Shown: in pieces, positions 8,365 through 16,838 of the stretch
Layout: the number at the start of each line of letters is the position of its first letter
Position numbering within the stretch: position 1 is the first letter of the stretch
NCBI GenBank assembly: GCA_016708345.1
Contig: JADJFX010000007.1
Coordinates: 149,975-213,974, forward strand
Source of the DNA: Candidatus Rhodoferax bjergmarkensis
GTDB lineage: Bacteria; Pseudomonadota; Gammaproteobacteria; Burkholderiales; Burkholderiaceae_C
Direction of reading: 5' to 3'
DNA length: 64,000 nucleotides
The notes under the pieces: generated by a model
Databases searched by the model: none
Seen by the model: only the letters and a program-made list of their open reading frames with translations
Told to the model about the DNA's origin: nothing
Made by a program: the position numbers and the translations under genes

Positions 8365-8726
8365 TAGGCTCCAATTCGTGACCTCAAGGGGTTGATGACC
8401 CCAGCACCAACCAACCCGCTGATTGAAGAAAACAAAGTCCGTCGGGCAATTTGACTCACCGCAACCGGCTTTGAAGCAAGCGCTGGCACCAACTGTGGCC
8501 AACGCACGGTTATGGGCAGGCAGTTTCACGACTCTGGAGGTTAGTCAGCCGACGTTCTTGGCAGTCGGCAAAAGACACTCAGCTGACATTGACGAGTCGG
8601 GTTTGCGAGTTCGTATTCGACCTTGCAGTCGTCGACATCTGGAACTGCGGTCGTTCCATCCAACCAGGCCCTCACCAACGGATGGGGAGCAACCGATGCT
8701 GTGCGGTTGGACGAAAATCAGCGGCT

Positions 8727-9398
8727 GTCACGGGCTTCGCCGTAGCCGCGTGCTGAATCTCCCACTGGTAGTCCGGAATTTTCTTGTACTCAGTATCGAA
8801 TTCCAAGCCAGCTTTGCCGTCCGAGGGCTGGCTGTCAAGCCGAACAAGTGAGCTTTGGCGTCACGGAAGGTGGCGTTGACAGCGCCGTTGTCGAAATTGA
8901 CGTTCCAGGCGTTGACGCTTTTGCCCGCTTGCGGCGTGGATGACCAGAAGATGCCGGGGTGACCGTCTTTCTCCGTTGCAGGGTGCGCGATGGCCCTGCT
9001 GGCGGCGTATTTGCCGCCCTCGAATTCATTGTTCTTGCAGTCCTTGTGTCGCCCAACCACCGCCTCGAACTCCGCCTTGGTGGGAATGCGCCAGCCACTT
9101 TTCGTCTGGAAGTGGCTTTGCCTTGCGACGCGCATGGCCTCGAACCAATTCATTTCTGTGATGGTCTCCCTGCCTTCCATGCCTTCCCTGCATGACTTTC
9201 CGTTCCAGAAGTAGCCTACCACGCAGCGCTTCCAGATCAGGCCATGCGCGGGTCGGTCACGGTGCCGTCGCCGTTGTCTTTGAAGCCATCAAAAACTTAC
9301 GTTGCATGGGCCTGGCAGCACAGCGCGGTCATCAGCACGCCGAGCACCAGCCGAAAGTTGATGGCCGTTAGCAGGCCCGCATTCGTGCGACGGTTCAT
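8727..9398 (-). pseudogene. exported DUF1566-domain protein, decayed
   Basis: The minus strand opens with a signal peptide (MNRRTNAGLL...CCQAHA; 9330-9398), then a stop, the motif DGTVTDP, and in another frame LIW, GYFWNGKSC and the DUF1566 core SGWRIPTKAEFEAVV and FWSSTP. The expected final LVRL is in a further frame near 8850. At least two frameshifts and one stop separate the parts. DUF1566 proteins are secreted and of unknown function. The longest open stretch is 8728-9222. Confidence 0.7.
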
Positions 9399-9758
9399 AT
9401 TTAATCCTTTAAAAGGCCTACGAAAGGCGGTCACTGCCTGATGTCCTCAAAGGACCGGAAAGAGTTGCAGTTACTTTGGCAATGAAAGATAGAGCCCTCT
9501 GAATCAACATACCTTTTGCCTTCGACGTGAAGTTCTCCCAGCCGATTCTGCATATTCAATCGCACTTGGTCTATTCCCCAATTGTGGGGATTGCACCGAC
9601 CGGCATCGCTGCGCTGCGGGTCTACGACTCTCTCCGAAGCTGACTGTCAATCCTGACACCTGTCATCCAAAACCACGTTCGAAAGCCAAAATTGTACGCT
9701 GTCAGGCTGCCGATCACGGCCCCCGACGGACTTTGTTTTCTCTGAACACCGCTTCTGA
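9399..9758. other. no gene recognised
   Basis: About 360 bp between the DUF1566 pseudogene and the DTW-domain gene. It holds the short AT-rich leader of the pseudogene (9399-9420). I see no convincing reading frame, RNA gene or repeat here. Confidence 0.5.
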
Positions 9759-10574
9759 TCAGCCCCCGGTGTCCATGCCTGACGACAAACGCAGGCCGCG
9801 CAAACGCTGGTGCGCCGCGCTGTGCAGGTCCACCGGCAACTGGTGCTTGGCTTGCAGGTAGTGGACGGTGAACACTTCCAGGTAAGCCTGCAGCGTCTGC
9901 GCCGCCAGGGTCTCGCCAGCCAGCTCCAGACACAGGGCGGCCACCTCCGAGGTGCAAAAGTGGTCCTCTCGCCTGGAGCGGCGCAGGCGGTAGGTGGATA
10001 TCTGCTCAGGCTGCAGGCTGAGCACCGGCAAGTGGTTCAGATAGGGGCTTTTGCGAAACATCTTGCGCGCCTCGGGCCAAGTGGCGTCGAGCAACACAAA
10101 CAACGGGCGCTGGGCCGTTTGACCCACGGGCGTATCGGCAGGCTGCACCTGCGTCACCACCCGCTCAGGGGCCACAAACTCCCCCGGAAACACCAGATAC
10201 GGCTGCCACTGCGGATCGGCCAGCAGGGCCAGCAAGGCCGGGTCCACCTCGGTGCGCGCCCAGCCAAAGGCAGCGGTGTCTGCCACCACATCGGCAATCA
10301 GCCAGCCGGTGTTGCTGGGCTTGAGCGGTTCGATGTCGCACATGATCAGGCACACGCCCGCCCTGCTGGGCACATCCGGACGCAAGGCACACAGGCAGTG
10401 GCTGGGCACCAGACGGCAGCCCGCACAGCGCTCACCGTGCGGACCGCCACGGGCAAGAAAGGGCTTGGCGCTGCGTGCCAGACGCGCGGCGCGCAGACGG
10501 GAGACAGCGTGGGGCAAGGGAGCGAGCGAGAACATGGAAGAATCAGGCAGTGGATGAAAAAAGGCCTTGTTCAC
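9759..10574 (-). CDS. DTW-domain tRNA-uridine aminocarboxypropyltransferase
   Basis: 271-residue TapT/YfiP-like enzyme that puts an aminocarboxypropyl group on uridine in the tRNA variable region. The name-giving DTW motif appears as DATWPEARKM. The N-terminal CxxC...CxC pair (CAGCRLVPSHCLC) is the usual zinc-type motif, and YRLRRSRREDHFCTSEVAA is the conserved C-terminal block. ATG 10574 gives a 14-residue leader before MFSLAPLP; the second ATG is also possible. The group II intron lies just upstream, beginning 12 bp from the start. Confidence 0.85.
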   Translation of the reverse strand: MNKAFFHPLPDSSMFSLAPLPHAVSRLRAARLARSAKPFLARGGPHGERCAGCRLVPSHCLCALRPDVPSRAGVCLIMCDIEPLKPSNTGWLIADVVADTAAFGWARTEVDPALLALLADPQWQPYLVFPGEFVAPERVVTQVQPADTPVGQTAQRPLFVLLDATWPEARKMFRKSPYLNHLPVLSLQPEQISTYRLRRSRREDHFCTSEVAALCLELAGETLAAQTLQAYLEVFTVHYLQAKHQLPVDLHSAAHQRLRGLRLSSGMDTGG

Positions 10575-10585
10575 TCCTATTTTAA

Positions 10586-12180
10586 GTTGCGGTAGGAACA
10601 GAGGTTACCCCCTGCCCCCCGCGCAGATCCGTACGTGCAGAATTACCGCATACGGCTCCTGCCTCAGGTATGTGACGCATAGAAACGAGCCTGCGGGTAA
10701 GGATGTGCGTTGCGGATGTTGGGCATAAATCGCTTGGCAATTTTCTGGAATCTGCTCCATGGCATTTTGGGTCGCTGGCTTCTGCGCATCAAAGAGTGGC
10801 GCCATGCGCGCTCAATCTCGCTGCACATGCTGCGCAATCGATACAGGTTGCCCGGCACCGCGTGGTAGTTCAGGTAACCCTGTACCACTCGGTTGAGCCA
10901 CCTGCCCACCTCTGCTATGGGTCGATGTCTTCTTTTCATCAGTTCCACCCGGATTTGTGCAGTCTTCACTCGCATGCGCTTCTTCACCGTCAGGCGTAGT
11001 ATTTTGTATTTGCCTTGTCTGGTGGTGCTGCAGCAATGTGTGAATCCAAGGAAGTCAAAGGTTTCAGGCTTGTCTTGGCCCCGGCGTTTGCGGTTGATGG
11101 CCGCAAACCGACCAAACTCAATCAACCGCGTCTTCTTCGCATTCAGGGTCAAGCCAAACTTTGCCAAGCGCTCTTGCATGGCTGCAAGGAAGTTTCTGGC
11201 CACCTCTTCGCTCTTGAATCCGTACACACTGTCATCCGCGTAGCGCACCATGATTGCCTTTCCCCGTGCGTATGAGAATCCAAGGAAGTCTTCTTCATAA
11301 ATCATGTTCAGGACGGTCACGACCGCCTGTTGCACGATTTTGTCCTCCAGTGAGGCGATGCCAAGTGCGCGCTGGCGTCCATCGGCTTTGGGGATGAGTA
11401 AGCGCCGTGATGGTGTGGCCCGGTATCCACCCACGTGGATTTGCCGGTGCAGCGTTTGCACTCGCTCATGCAGTCCTTCCTCGTAGTCTTGCCACGTCAC
11501 CGCGTCCACACCGGGTGCCGCGTCACGGCGCAGGGCGTAGAAGCTCTGTGCCAGTAATGCGGGTGTGATGTGGTGTAGCAGTGCCGTGAATCGCACCTTC
11601 TTGTCCCGCTTCGCTGCTATACGTACGCCCTCAAGTCCCATCGACGCAGGTTTGTCCCGACGCGGTGTCCGGGCTGCGGGTTTCTCGCTGGCGTTTCCCT
11701 TGGCTACGCTCCTTCCCTCCACTGTCTCCGCCGGGTCATCGCTTTGGCTACCCCCTTTGTTCGACTGTTTCTTCGGTACTACGAACGTATCCGACTTCTC
11801 ACCGGCGTAGGCGACAGGGTTATGGCTTTGGGCCTTGCCTGTCCCGCCCGACTCTGGTGCCTCGGGCACCGGTGAGATCTCCCAGCTTCCGTGTAAATCG
11901 CTTCCCAACATGCTCAGGGTCTTTGACCGCGCAGGATCAGGCCGTGGCTCGCGTGTAGCGCCATGGTCTGTGTTGCATTGCCGTACAAGCTAACGTCGTC
12001 TGCATCCTGGATTCGCGCAATTTCGCGGCTCAATGGCTGGCCTGCTGGTCTCCCCTGTCAACGCTTCGATGTACACCTCGCGGTGGACAACGCATGACTC
12101 GGGGCCAGAGTGAATTCGCTATTTCTTCCCTGTATTGAACTTCTCAATCAACTACGATTTACCGGCTTACGCTGGCGCAC
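10586..12180 (-). mobile_element. group II intron, defective ORF
   Basis: The minus strand starts GTGCGCCAGCG (12180), matching the group II 5' consensus, and ends CTACCGCAAC (10586). Domain V is recognisable at 10626-10658 (GAGCCGTATGCGG ... CACGTACGGATC). The maturase frame lies inside. Flanks rejoin as a dispersed repeat: GAGCAGCTA on the 5' side and TTAAAATAG on the 3' side. Boundaries are read by eye and may be off by a few bases. The intron subclass was not determined. Confidence 0.8.
10664..11911 (-). pseudogene. ltrA: group II intron reverse transcriptase/maturase, internally deleted
   Basis: 415 aa with N-terminal RT blocks (ALRRDAAPGVDAVTW, RRLLIPKADGRQRALGI), the catalytic YADD and a maturase/thumb region (RPIAEVGRWLNRVVQGYLNY split here). 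FLGFSY is followed directly by ARGKAIMVRYADD. Family members carry about 100 residues there, including the first catalytic aspartate and the TPQG block. The deletion is in frame (junction near 11270). The product should lack polymerase activity but might keep some RNA-binding function. Splicing could need a maturase supplied in trans. Confidence 0.8.
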
Positions 12181-12225
12181 TAGCTGCTCGCGCATATTCA
12201 ACGTGCGCAAGCGGCTTATTTTTCA
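12181..12225 (+). repeat. dispersed GCGC-hairpin repeat, copy 4 (split by intron)
   Basis: TAGCTGCTCGCGCA, then ACGTGCGCAAG and GGCTTATTTTT directly follow the intron 5' end. The missing upstream part of the repeat (TATTTTAA) is on the other side of the intron at 10577-10585. The repeat was therefore the insertion target. Confidence 0.8.
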
Positions 12226-12385
12226 TGTAAATCGGTTTTAGAGCGGGTTGGCAGCGTCCACCTCAAACCGCCACATTAAATAACATTGGTGCGCGAGACG
12301 GCTCCAAAATCAAAACCGTGCTGCATTTGGGTTACCCTCAGTGATCAATTCAGTTAATAGATCACTGAACCCACCAAGGAACACC

Positions 12386-12634
12386 ATGAAAAAGCTCAAT
12401 GTCACAATCCGTTTGGAAATGTCCGTCCCCGATGACTGGGAACTGGTGGAAACGTCGGAGGGGACGCCCGTGCTGAAGCTGCCCAACGATATGTTTCTGG
12501 ACCTGGCCATTGAGCCACTGTTCACCAGCGACCCCGAAGAAACCTGGAGCACCAGCGAAGACGAAGAAACCCTGAACGAAATTCTGGACATGATCGAAAG
12601 CGAAGAAGTGGTGTACGAGTTTGTCACCCACTGA
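12386..12634 (+). CDS. small acidic hypothetical protein
   Basis: 82 aa, strongly acidic (SDPEETWSTSEDEETLNEIL), starting MKKLNVTIRLEMSVPDDWEL. An AAGGA ribosome binding site at 12376-12380 supports ATG 12386. No signal peptide or membrane helix. Family not recognised. The beta-strand-like N-terminus with an acidic tail suggests a cytoplasmic binding protein, but this is a guess. It stands alone between the intron and the convergent LRR-kinase gene. Confidence 0.6.
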   Translation: MKKLNVTIRLEMSVPDDWELVETSEGTPVLKLPNDMFLDLAIEPLFTSDPEETWSTSEDEETLNEILDMIESEEVVYEFVTH

Positions 12635-12699
12635 CACCAGGGATTCGTTAGCAGCCTGATGCTTGCCATTTTGGGTGGGGAAGCCTCAGCGCCAAATTT

Positions 12700-14016
12700 T
12701 TAACGCATCAGTCCAGACAACTGCCGCGCAGCCTCGCGCATGACGGGGCGCTGCGCTGGCACCTGGCCCATGCAGGCCCGCGCCAGGTCGGCCATGTCCG
12801 CCATGGCTGCAACGTGATGCGCTGTGGGCGGTTCGGCCAGCGCCAACAGCTCCTCCAACAAGCAGCCAAAGGCCCGCACCTCCAGCGCCAGCAGAGCGTG
12901 ACGCTGCGGATCGTCAGCCTGCGGCATCAGGGTTGCAGCGCCAAAGTCGCTCAGCATGGCCTGCGCAGTGGCGGGGTTCCACAAAATGTTGTGGGCATAC
13001 AGGTCGCCGTGCATCACCCCCCGCTGGTGCAGGTGAGCCAGCGCATTGGCGATCTGACCGGCCAATTGAAGTACAAGGGGCAGCGCGATGCGCAGGCCCG
13101 GCGCGTACACGTCGCGGGTGCAGCTGTCCAGGCTGGGAGGGCCAGCCAGATTCGTGAAGCTGGGCGCAATCAGCGGCAGCAGCAGGCCGCGGGCATTTTG
13201 CGGGTGGCCGGTTAACTCGCCACTGGGTGTACACAGTGCAGGGTGATGGCCGGCGGCCAGGCAGGCGGCCAGTTCATGCTCGGGCAGGCCGTCGCTGGTG
13301 ATGGCCCCCTTGAAGAGTTTGAGTGCCAAAGCGTCGTCGGGGTGGCTGCGGTGGTGTGCGTGGTAGATATGGCCTGAAGCGCCCTCGCCCAGCAGCGCGC
13401 CCACCTGCAGCGCCTGCCACGGCACCTTGGGCAAAGGTGCTGGCTGCGCATGCTGCCAACCCAGTGGGTTGCCGGCCAGCGCCAGCCAGCTCAGACGCGG
13501 CAAGGCGCTCAGCCAGTCGGGCAGCGCCTGCAACTGGTTGGCCGACAGGCGCAGCAACTCCAGCCGGTGTGCTTGCGCCAGGCTGGCGGGCAAGCTTTGC
13601 AATTGATTTCCCGCCAACATGAGTTTTTGCAGCGCCGGTCGCTGGCCCAGCGCATGCGGCAGTTCTGAAATAGCGTTGTCGGTCAGAATCAGCCAGCGCA
13701 GCTTGGCTGGCAGGGCCGCGCCCGGCACCCGGGCAATGCGGCAGGCCTTGAACCCCACCACCTGCAGGGCAGCGCAGTCGCCCAACACCTCGGGCAGTTC
13801 GGTAAACGGGTTGTCGGAGCAAAAAATGACCTTGAGCCGGTGCAGACGCGGCAGATCGTGCGGCAGGGACTTGAGCTGGTTGCCCGAAAGGTTGAGCACC
13901 TCCAGGCTGTCGGCCAGGTCAAACACCTCGGGTGGCACGGCCTGCAGCTTGCAGCTCAGGTCCAGTCGACGCACTCCGGCCAGCGCGCCGCTGCGCAATT
14001 GTTCAAGTGTGTGCAA
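12700..14016 (-). CDS. leucine-rich repeat protein with protein kinase domain
   Basis: 438 aa in two parts. Residues about 15-185 are seven to eight leucine-rich repeats (for example LEVLNLSGNQLKSLP and LELLRLSANQLQALP). Residues about 205-435 are a eukaryotic-type kinase: glycine loop LLGEGASGHIY, lysine in LALKLFKG (about 233), catalytic HGDLYAHN (336-343) and DFG (357-359). The catalytic loop is HGD rather than HRD, as in several bacterial kinases. There is no signal peptide or membrane helix, so it should be cytosolic. The substrate is unknown. It is monocistronic, next to the c-di-GMP/pilus block. Confidence 0.88.
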   Translation of the reverse strand: MHTLEQLRSGALAGVRRLDLSCKLQAVPPEVFDLADSLEVLNLSGNQLKSLPHDLPRLHRLKVIFCSDNPFTELPEVLGDCAALQVVGFKACRIARVPGAALPAKLRWLILTDNAISELPHALGQRPALQKLMLAGNQLQSLPASLAQAHRLELLRLSANQLQALPDWLSALPRLSWLALAGNPLGWQHAQPAPLPKVPWQALQVGALLGEGASGHIYHAHHRSHPDDALALKLFKGAITSDGLPEHELAACLAAGHHPALCTPSGELTGHPQNARGLLLPLIAPSFTNLAGPPSLDSCTRDVYAPGLRIALPLVLQLAGQIANALAHLHQRGVMHGDLYAHNILWNPATAQAMLSDFGAATLMPQADDPQRHALLALEVRAFGCLLEELLALAEPPTAHHVAAMADMADLARACMGQVPAQRPVMREAARQLSGLMR

Positions 14017-14055
14017 TTAACAACCTCGGCTTGGCGCGAAAAAATTCACCTGTAT

Positions 14056-14112
14056 GCTATTCTTTTAGTAGCTGCTCGCGCACAGAAGACGTGCGCAAAA
14101 GCCTGTTTTTAT
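14056..14112 (+). repeat. dispersed GCGC-hairpin repeat, copy 5
   Basis: GCTATTCTTTTAGTAGCTGC, TCGCGCA, a short loop, GACGTGCGCAAAAGCC and a T-run: a well-preserved family member. It lies in the gap between the LRR-kinase start and the HD-GYP stop. Confidence 0.8.
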
Positions 14113-14141
14113 ATGCAAAAGAATCCGGCGTGGTGGCGTAC

Positions 14142-15380
14142 TTACCAGGAAGATTGTGGCAAGCCGGACCACAGTTCATTGAGGTCCGGAAAGCGCCATT
14201 TGGCCGGGTCTTCACGCCCGGAAATTTTCTCCTTGGCATCAACTGTGGCAAGGTTGACCAGCACCGGGGGAATGCGCATGTTTGATTTGGTGGAAAAGAA
14301 CACCTTGACGATCGGTGTGGTCAAGGATTTGGCGGTTTGCTCGACCACCACGCCGATGCGTCCAGAAGTCAGCCGCACTAGCGAGCCCACCGGGTAAATG
14401 CCCATGCTCTTGACAAAAGCCTGAAAAACCTGGGGGTCAAAATGCCCATTGGCCCACTCTGCCATTTTGCGCAAGGACTCCGCCGGGTCCCAACCCGCTT
14501 TGTAGGGGCGGTTGGAGGTGATGGCGTCATACACATCACACACCGCTCCCATCTTGGCAAAAAGGCTGATTGCATCGCCCTTCAAGCGATCGGGGTAGCC
14601 CGAACCATCTGTTTTTTCATGGTGATGCAGGCACACCTCCAGCGCCAGTGGGTCCACATTGGAGCCCGTGAGCAGCATTTTGTGGCCCTCCACCGGATGG
14701 CTTTTGATGATGACAAATTCCGCATCGGTCAGTTTGCCCGGCTTGTTGAGCACCTCCATCGGCATCACTGCTTTGCCCAGATCATGCAACAAGCCAGCCA
14801 AGCCTGCCGAGCGGGTCTGGGCCTCATCAAGCCCGATTTGCTTGGCCAAAGCCACCATCATGGCGCACACCGCCACGGAATGCATGTAGGTGTAGTCGTC
14901 AGCTGTTTTGAGGCGGGCCAGACTGATCAGGGCACCCGGATTGCGCGCCACCGAGTCGTTGATTTCCTCGACCAACTGTTTGGCACCGCCCACGTCGACC
15001 GCGTTGCCCATGCGCGCTTCTTCGAACATGGAGACCACGGCTTGCTTGGACTGGCGGCAGATTTTGGACGCACGCTCGATTTCGACGGCGGCCGATACCG
15101 GTGCAACTTGCCGCTGCCTTTGCGCCAGCTGCTTTTGCTGTTCTGCGACCAAGGCTTCGTCTTCAACCTCAGAAACAGCGCTTTCACCAGCCGCGACATC
15201 CAAGCCCTTGTCGCAGTCGATCCAGAGCTCTTTGATGTTGCTTTCCAAAATGGCCGTTAAATCTTTCTGACTGGTCAGAACAAAACCAGTGCGCCAAAAG
15301 GGATGGTCCAGATAGGAGCCACAAAACTCCTTGAGGTGCATCCCCAGAGTCAGTTGATTGACACTAATACGTTTGAGCAT
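14142..15380 (-). CDS. HD-GYP domain protein, probable c-di-GMP phosphodiesterase
   Basis: Begins MLKRISVNQLTLGMHL, an N-terminal DUF3391-type segment common on HD-GYP proteins, then a charged linker and the HD-GYP domain. Key residues are present: MHSVAVCAMM, HDLGKAVMP, HPVEGHKML, HHHEKTDGSGYPDRL (GYP signature) and MGAVCDVYDAITSNRPY. This enzyme class hydrolyses c-di-GMP to GMP. ATG 15380 preferred; an upstream ATG at 15410 adds ten residues. It follows the pilus genes on the same strand, whose ATPase carries a c-di-GMP-binding domain, so a regulatory link is plausible. Confidence 0.88.
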   Translation of the reverse strand: MLKRISVNQLTLGMHLKEFCGSYLDHPFWRTGFVLTSQKDLTAILESNIKELWIDCDKGLDVAAGESAVSEVEDEALVAEQQKQLAQRQRQVAPVSAAVEIERASKICRQSKQAVVSMFEEARMGNAVDVGGAKQLVEEINDSVARNPGALISLARLKTADDYTYMHSVAVCAMMVALAKQIGLDEAQTRSAGLAGLLHDLGKAVMPMEVLNKPGKLTDAEFVIIKSHPVEGHKMLLTGSNVDPLALEVCLHHHEKTDGSGYPDRLKGDAISLFAKMGAVCDVYDAITSNRPYKAGWDPAESLRKMAEWANGHFDPQVFQAFVKSMGIYPVGSLVRLTSGRIGVVVEQTAKSLTTPIVKVFFSTKSNMRIPPVLVNLATVDAKEKISGREDPAKWRFPDLNELWSGLPQSSW

Positions 15381-15434
15381 GAAAAGTCCGGTAGCCTGGC
15401 AAAGTAGCAAAAAAGTCGCTACGTCACCAAATTA

Positions 15435-16082
15435 TTAGCGTTGAACATCAACCAAAAAAAGATGCAGCGTCAGCACCGAGACCTGCTTTTCACTTTTTAA
15501 GCTGAAACCTGCCCAGCGAATGTATGGCAAAGCGGTTTCCAGCGAACGAACATAGCGCATCAGTTCAGGGTAAGGACCACTGACCGTCAGCTCCAGCCGC
15601 TGACGCGTCAACTCAGCCGGTGCCACGGTGCCTTCAGGCGCAAACGACTGCGGATTTTTTTCAAACGCAAGCTCTGCCGGCATGGCCGCCATGTTTTCCA
15701 GCGTCAAGCTTTCGTGACGACGCAGCAGCTGAGCCACCGCTTGGGTCAATGCCGAGGCTTCAGCCTTGCTTGGCAGTGCATGTTTGATGGCTTGGTTGAC
15801 AGCATCGGTACGACTTTGCAACTTGGCCAATTCATCGTGCGATGGCTGGGCTGTATCGACCGACTTCACACTGGACCTCAGTTCAGTGCGCACCCGTTTG
15901 AGTTCAGCCGTTTGCTTGTCAAACCGCTGCATCAGTTGCATGTGCGCGGTTTGTGCGGGCGAAAGCCACACCACATCAACCACCGCCAGACAGCACACCA
16001 TAACCGAAACAAACATGAACACACGTTCGCGCAAACTCAGGGCATTGATGCGTGCAGACTGGGTGAGCCACCAGTTTTTCAT
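15435..16082 (-). CDS. MshJ/PilO-like pilus assembly protein
   Basis: 215 aa with a short cytoplasmic start, one membrane helix (VFMFVSVMVCCLAVVDVVWL), a coiled-coil stretch (QRFDKQTAELKRVRTEL) and a periplasmic domain. This is the layout of MshJ, PilO and GspM inner-membrane platform proteins. The start overlaps the preceding PilN-like gene stop by ATGA. It is assigned to the MSHA system mainly by the neighbours. Confidence 0.75.
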   Translation of the reverse strand: MKNWWLTQSARINALSLRERVFMFVSVMVCCLAVVDVVWLSPAQTAHMQLMQRFDKQTAELKRVRTELRSSVKSVDTAQPSHDELAKLQSRTDAVNQAIKHALPSKAEASALTQAVAQLLRRHESLTLENMAAMPAELAFEKNPQSFAPEGTVAPAELTRQRLELTVSGPYPELMRYVRSLETALPYIRWAGFSLKSEKQVSVLTLHLFLVDVQR

Positions 16083-16789
16083 GGATTACTTCCTTCTGGT
16101 TTCACGGCGCGCACACGCGAACTCACCCAATGAAAAGACCACATGAGCCGCCCATCTGCCGGTGGTGCCACTGCTACCGATGACCCGAAAGGTATGGCAG
16201 CGCCGGCCCCGCTTTCGAAAAAGGCGGTTTTGACTTGGGGGCTGACTTTCTCCACCTTGAAGGCCGACAATTTTTGCCCTTTGAACAAGGGGCTGGCCAC
16301 CAGTTTGGCCGCCCAAAGGTTGATGCTGGCCGGATCAAGCGTTAATCCGCTGAGTTCGAGCTGGTTTTCATCGACCTTGAGCTCGGTAACCCACACAGAC
16401 TTTGGCATGCTTTGCGCCACAAAATTCAAGCGAGCCGAGTGCCCCCAACCGGGTGGATAATGCCCCCGCCGCAATTCTTCCAGCAGTTTTTCGCGCCTTT
16501 GCAAGGCAGTGCGTCGGGTGGCCAACTCTTGGGCCAATGCGGCCTTGGCCGGTTCAGCACCGGCAGTGCCCTGCTGCAGGGCGGCTTGCAATTTTTCAAG
16601 GTCACGCGACTGCGCCTCAAGGGTCGCTTTGAAGCCTGCGCTGGCGGCGTTCAGGCTCCATACCCAGTACGCGGACAAACCACCACCGACCAGCAAAAAA
16701 ATAGCCAGCGCCTGCACCATGGTGTCCGCCGAAAAATAACGCTTTTGCGCCAGCAGGATCGGCGTACAGAGGTTGATTTGCTGGGGCAT
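16079..16789 (-). CDS. PilN-like pilus assembly protein
   Basis: 236 aa: the typical PilN start QQINLCTPIL, a membrane helix (LAIFLLVGGGLSAYWVWSL), a long coiled coil and a periplasmic ferredoxin-like part (VWVTELKVDENQLELSGLTL). It would link the PilM-like actin fold in the cytoplasm to the PilO-like partner encoded next. Lies 49 bp after the PilM-like gene and overlaps the following gene. Confidence 0.78.
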   Translation of the reverse strand: MPQQINLCTPILLAQKRYFSADTMVQALAIFLLVGGGLSAYWVWSLNAASAGFKATLEAQSRDLEKLQAALQQGTAGAEPAKAALAQELATRRTALQRREKLLEELRRGHYPPGWGHSARLNFVAQSMPKSVWVTELKVDENQLELSGLTLDPASINLWAAKLVASPLFKGQKLSAFKVEKVSPQVKTAFFESGAGAAIPFGSSVAVAPPADGRLMWSFHWVSSRVRAVKPEGSNP

Positions 16790-16838
16790 GGCGAAAAAAT
16801 GCGTCGAAAATTTGTATTATGGTTTCAGACAACGAAGC

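Noticed and set aside
12310..12669. Minus-strand frame opposite the small acidic gene
   Set aside because: The plus-strand frame has a good ribosome binding site and a sensible acidic protein; the antisense frame is serine-rich low-complexity.
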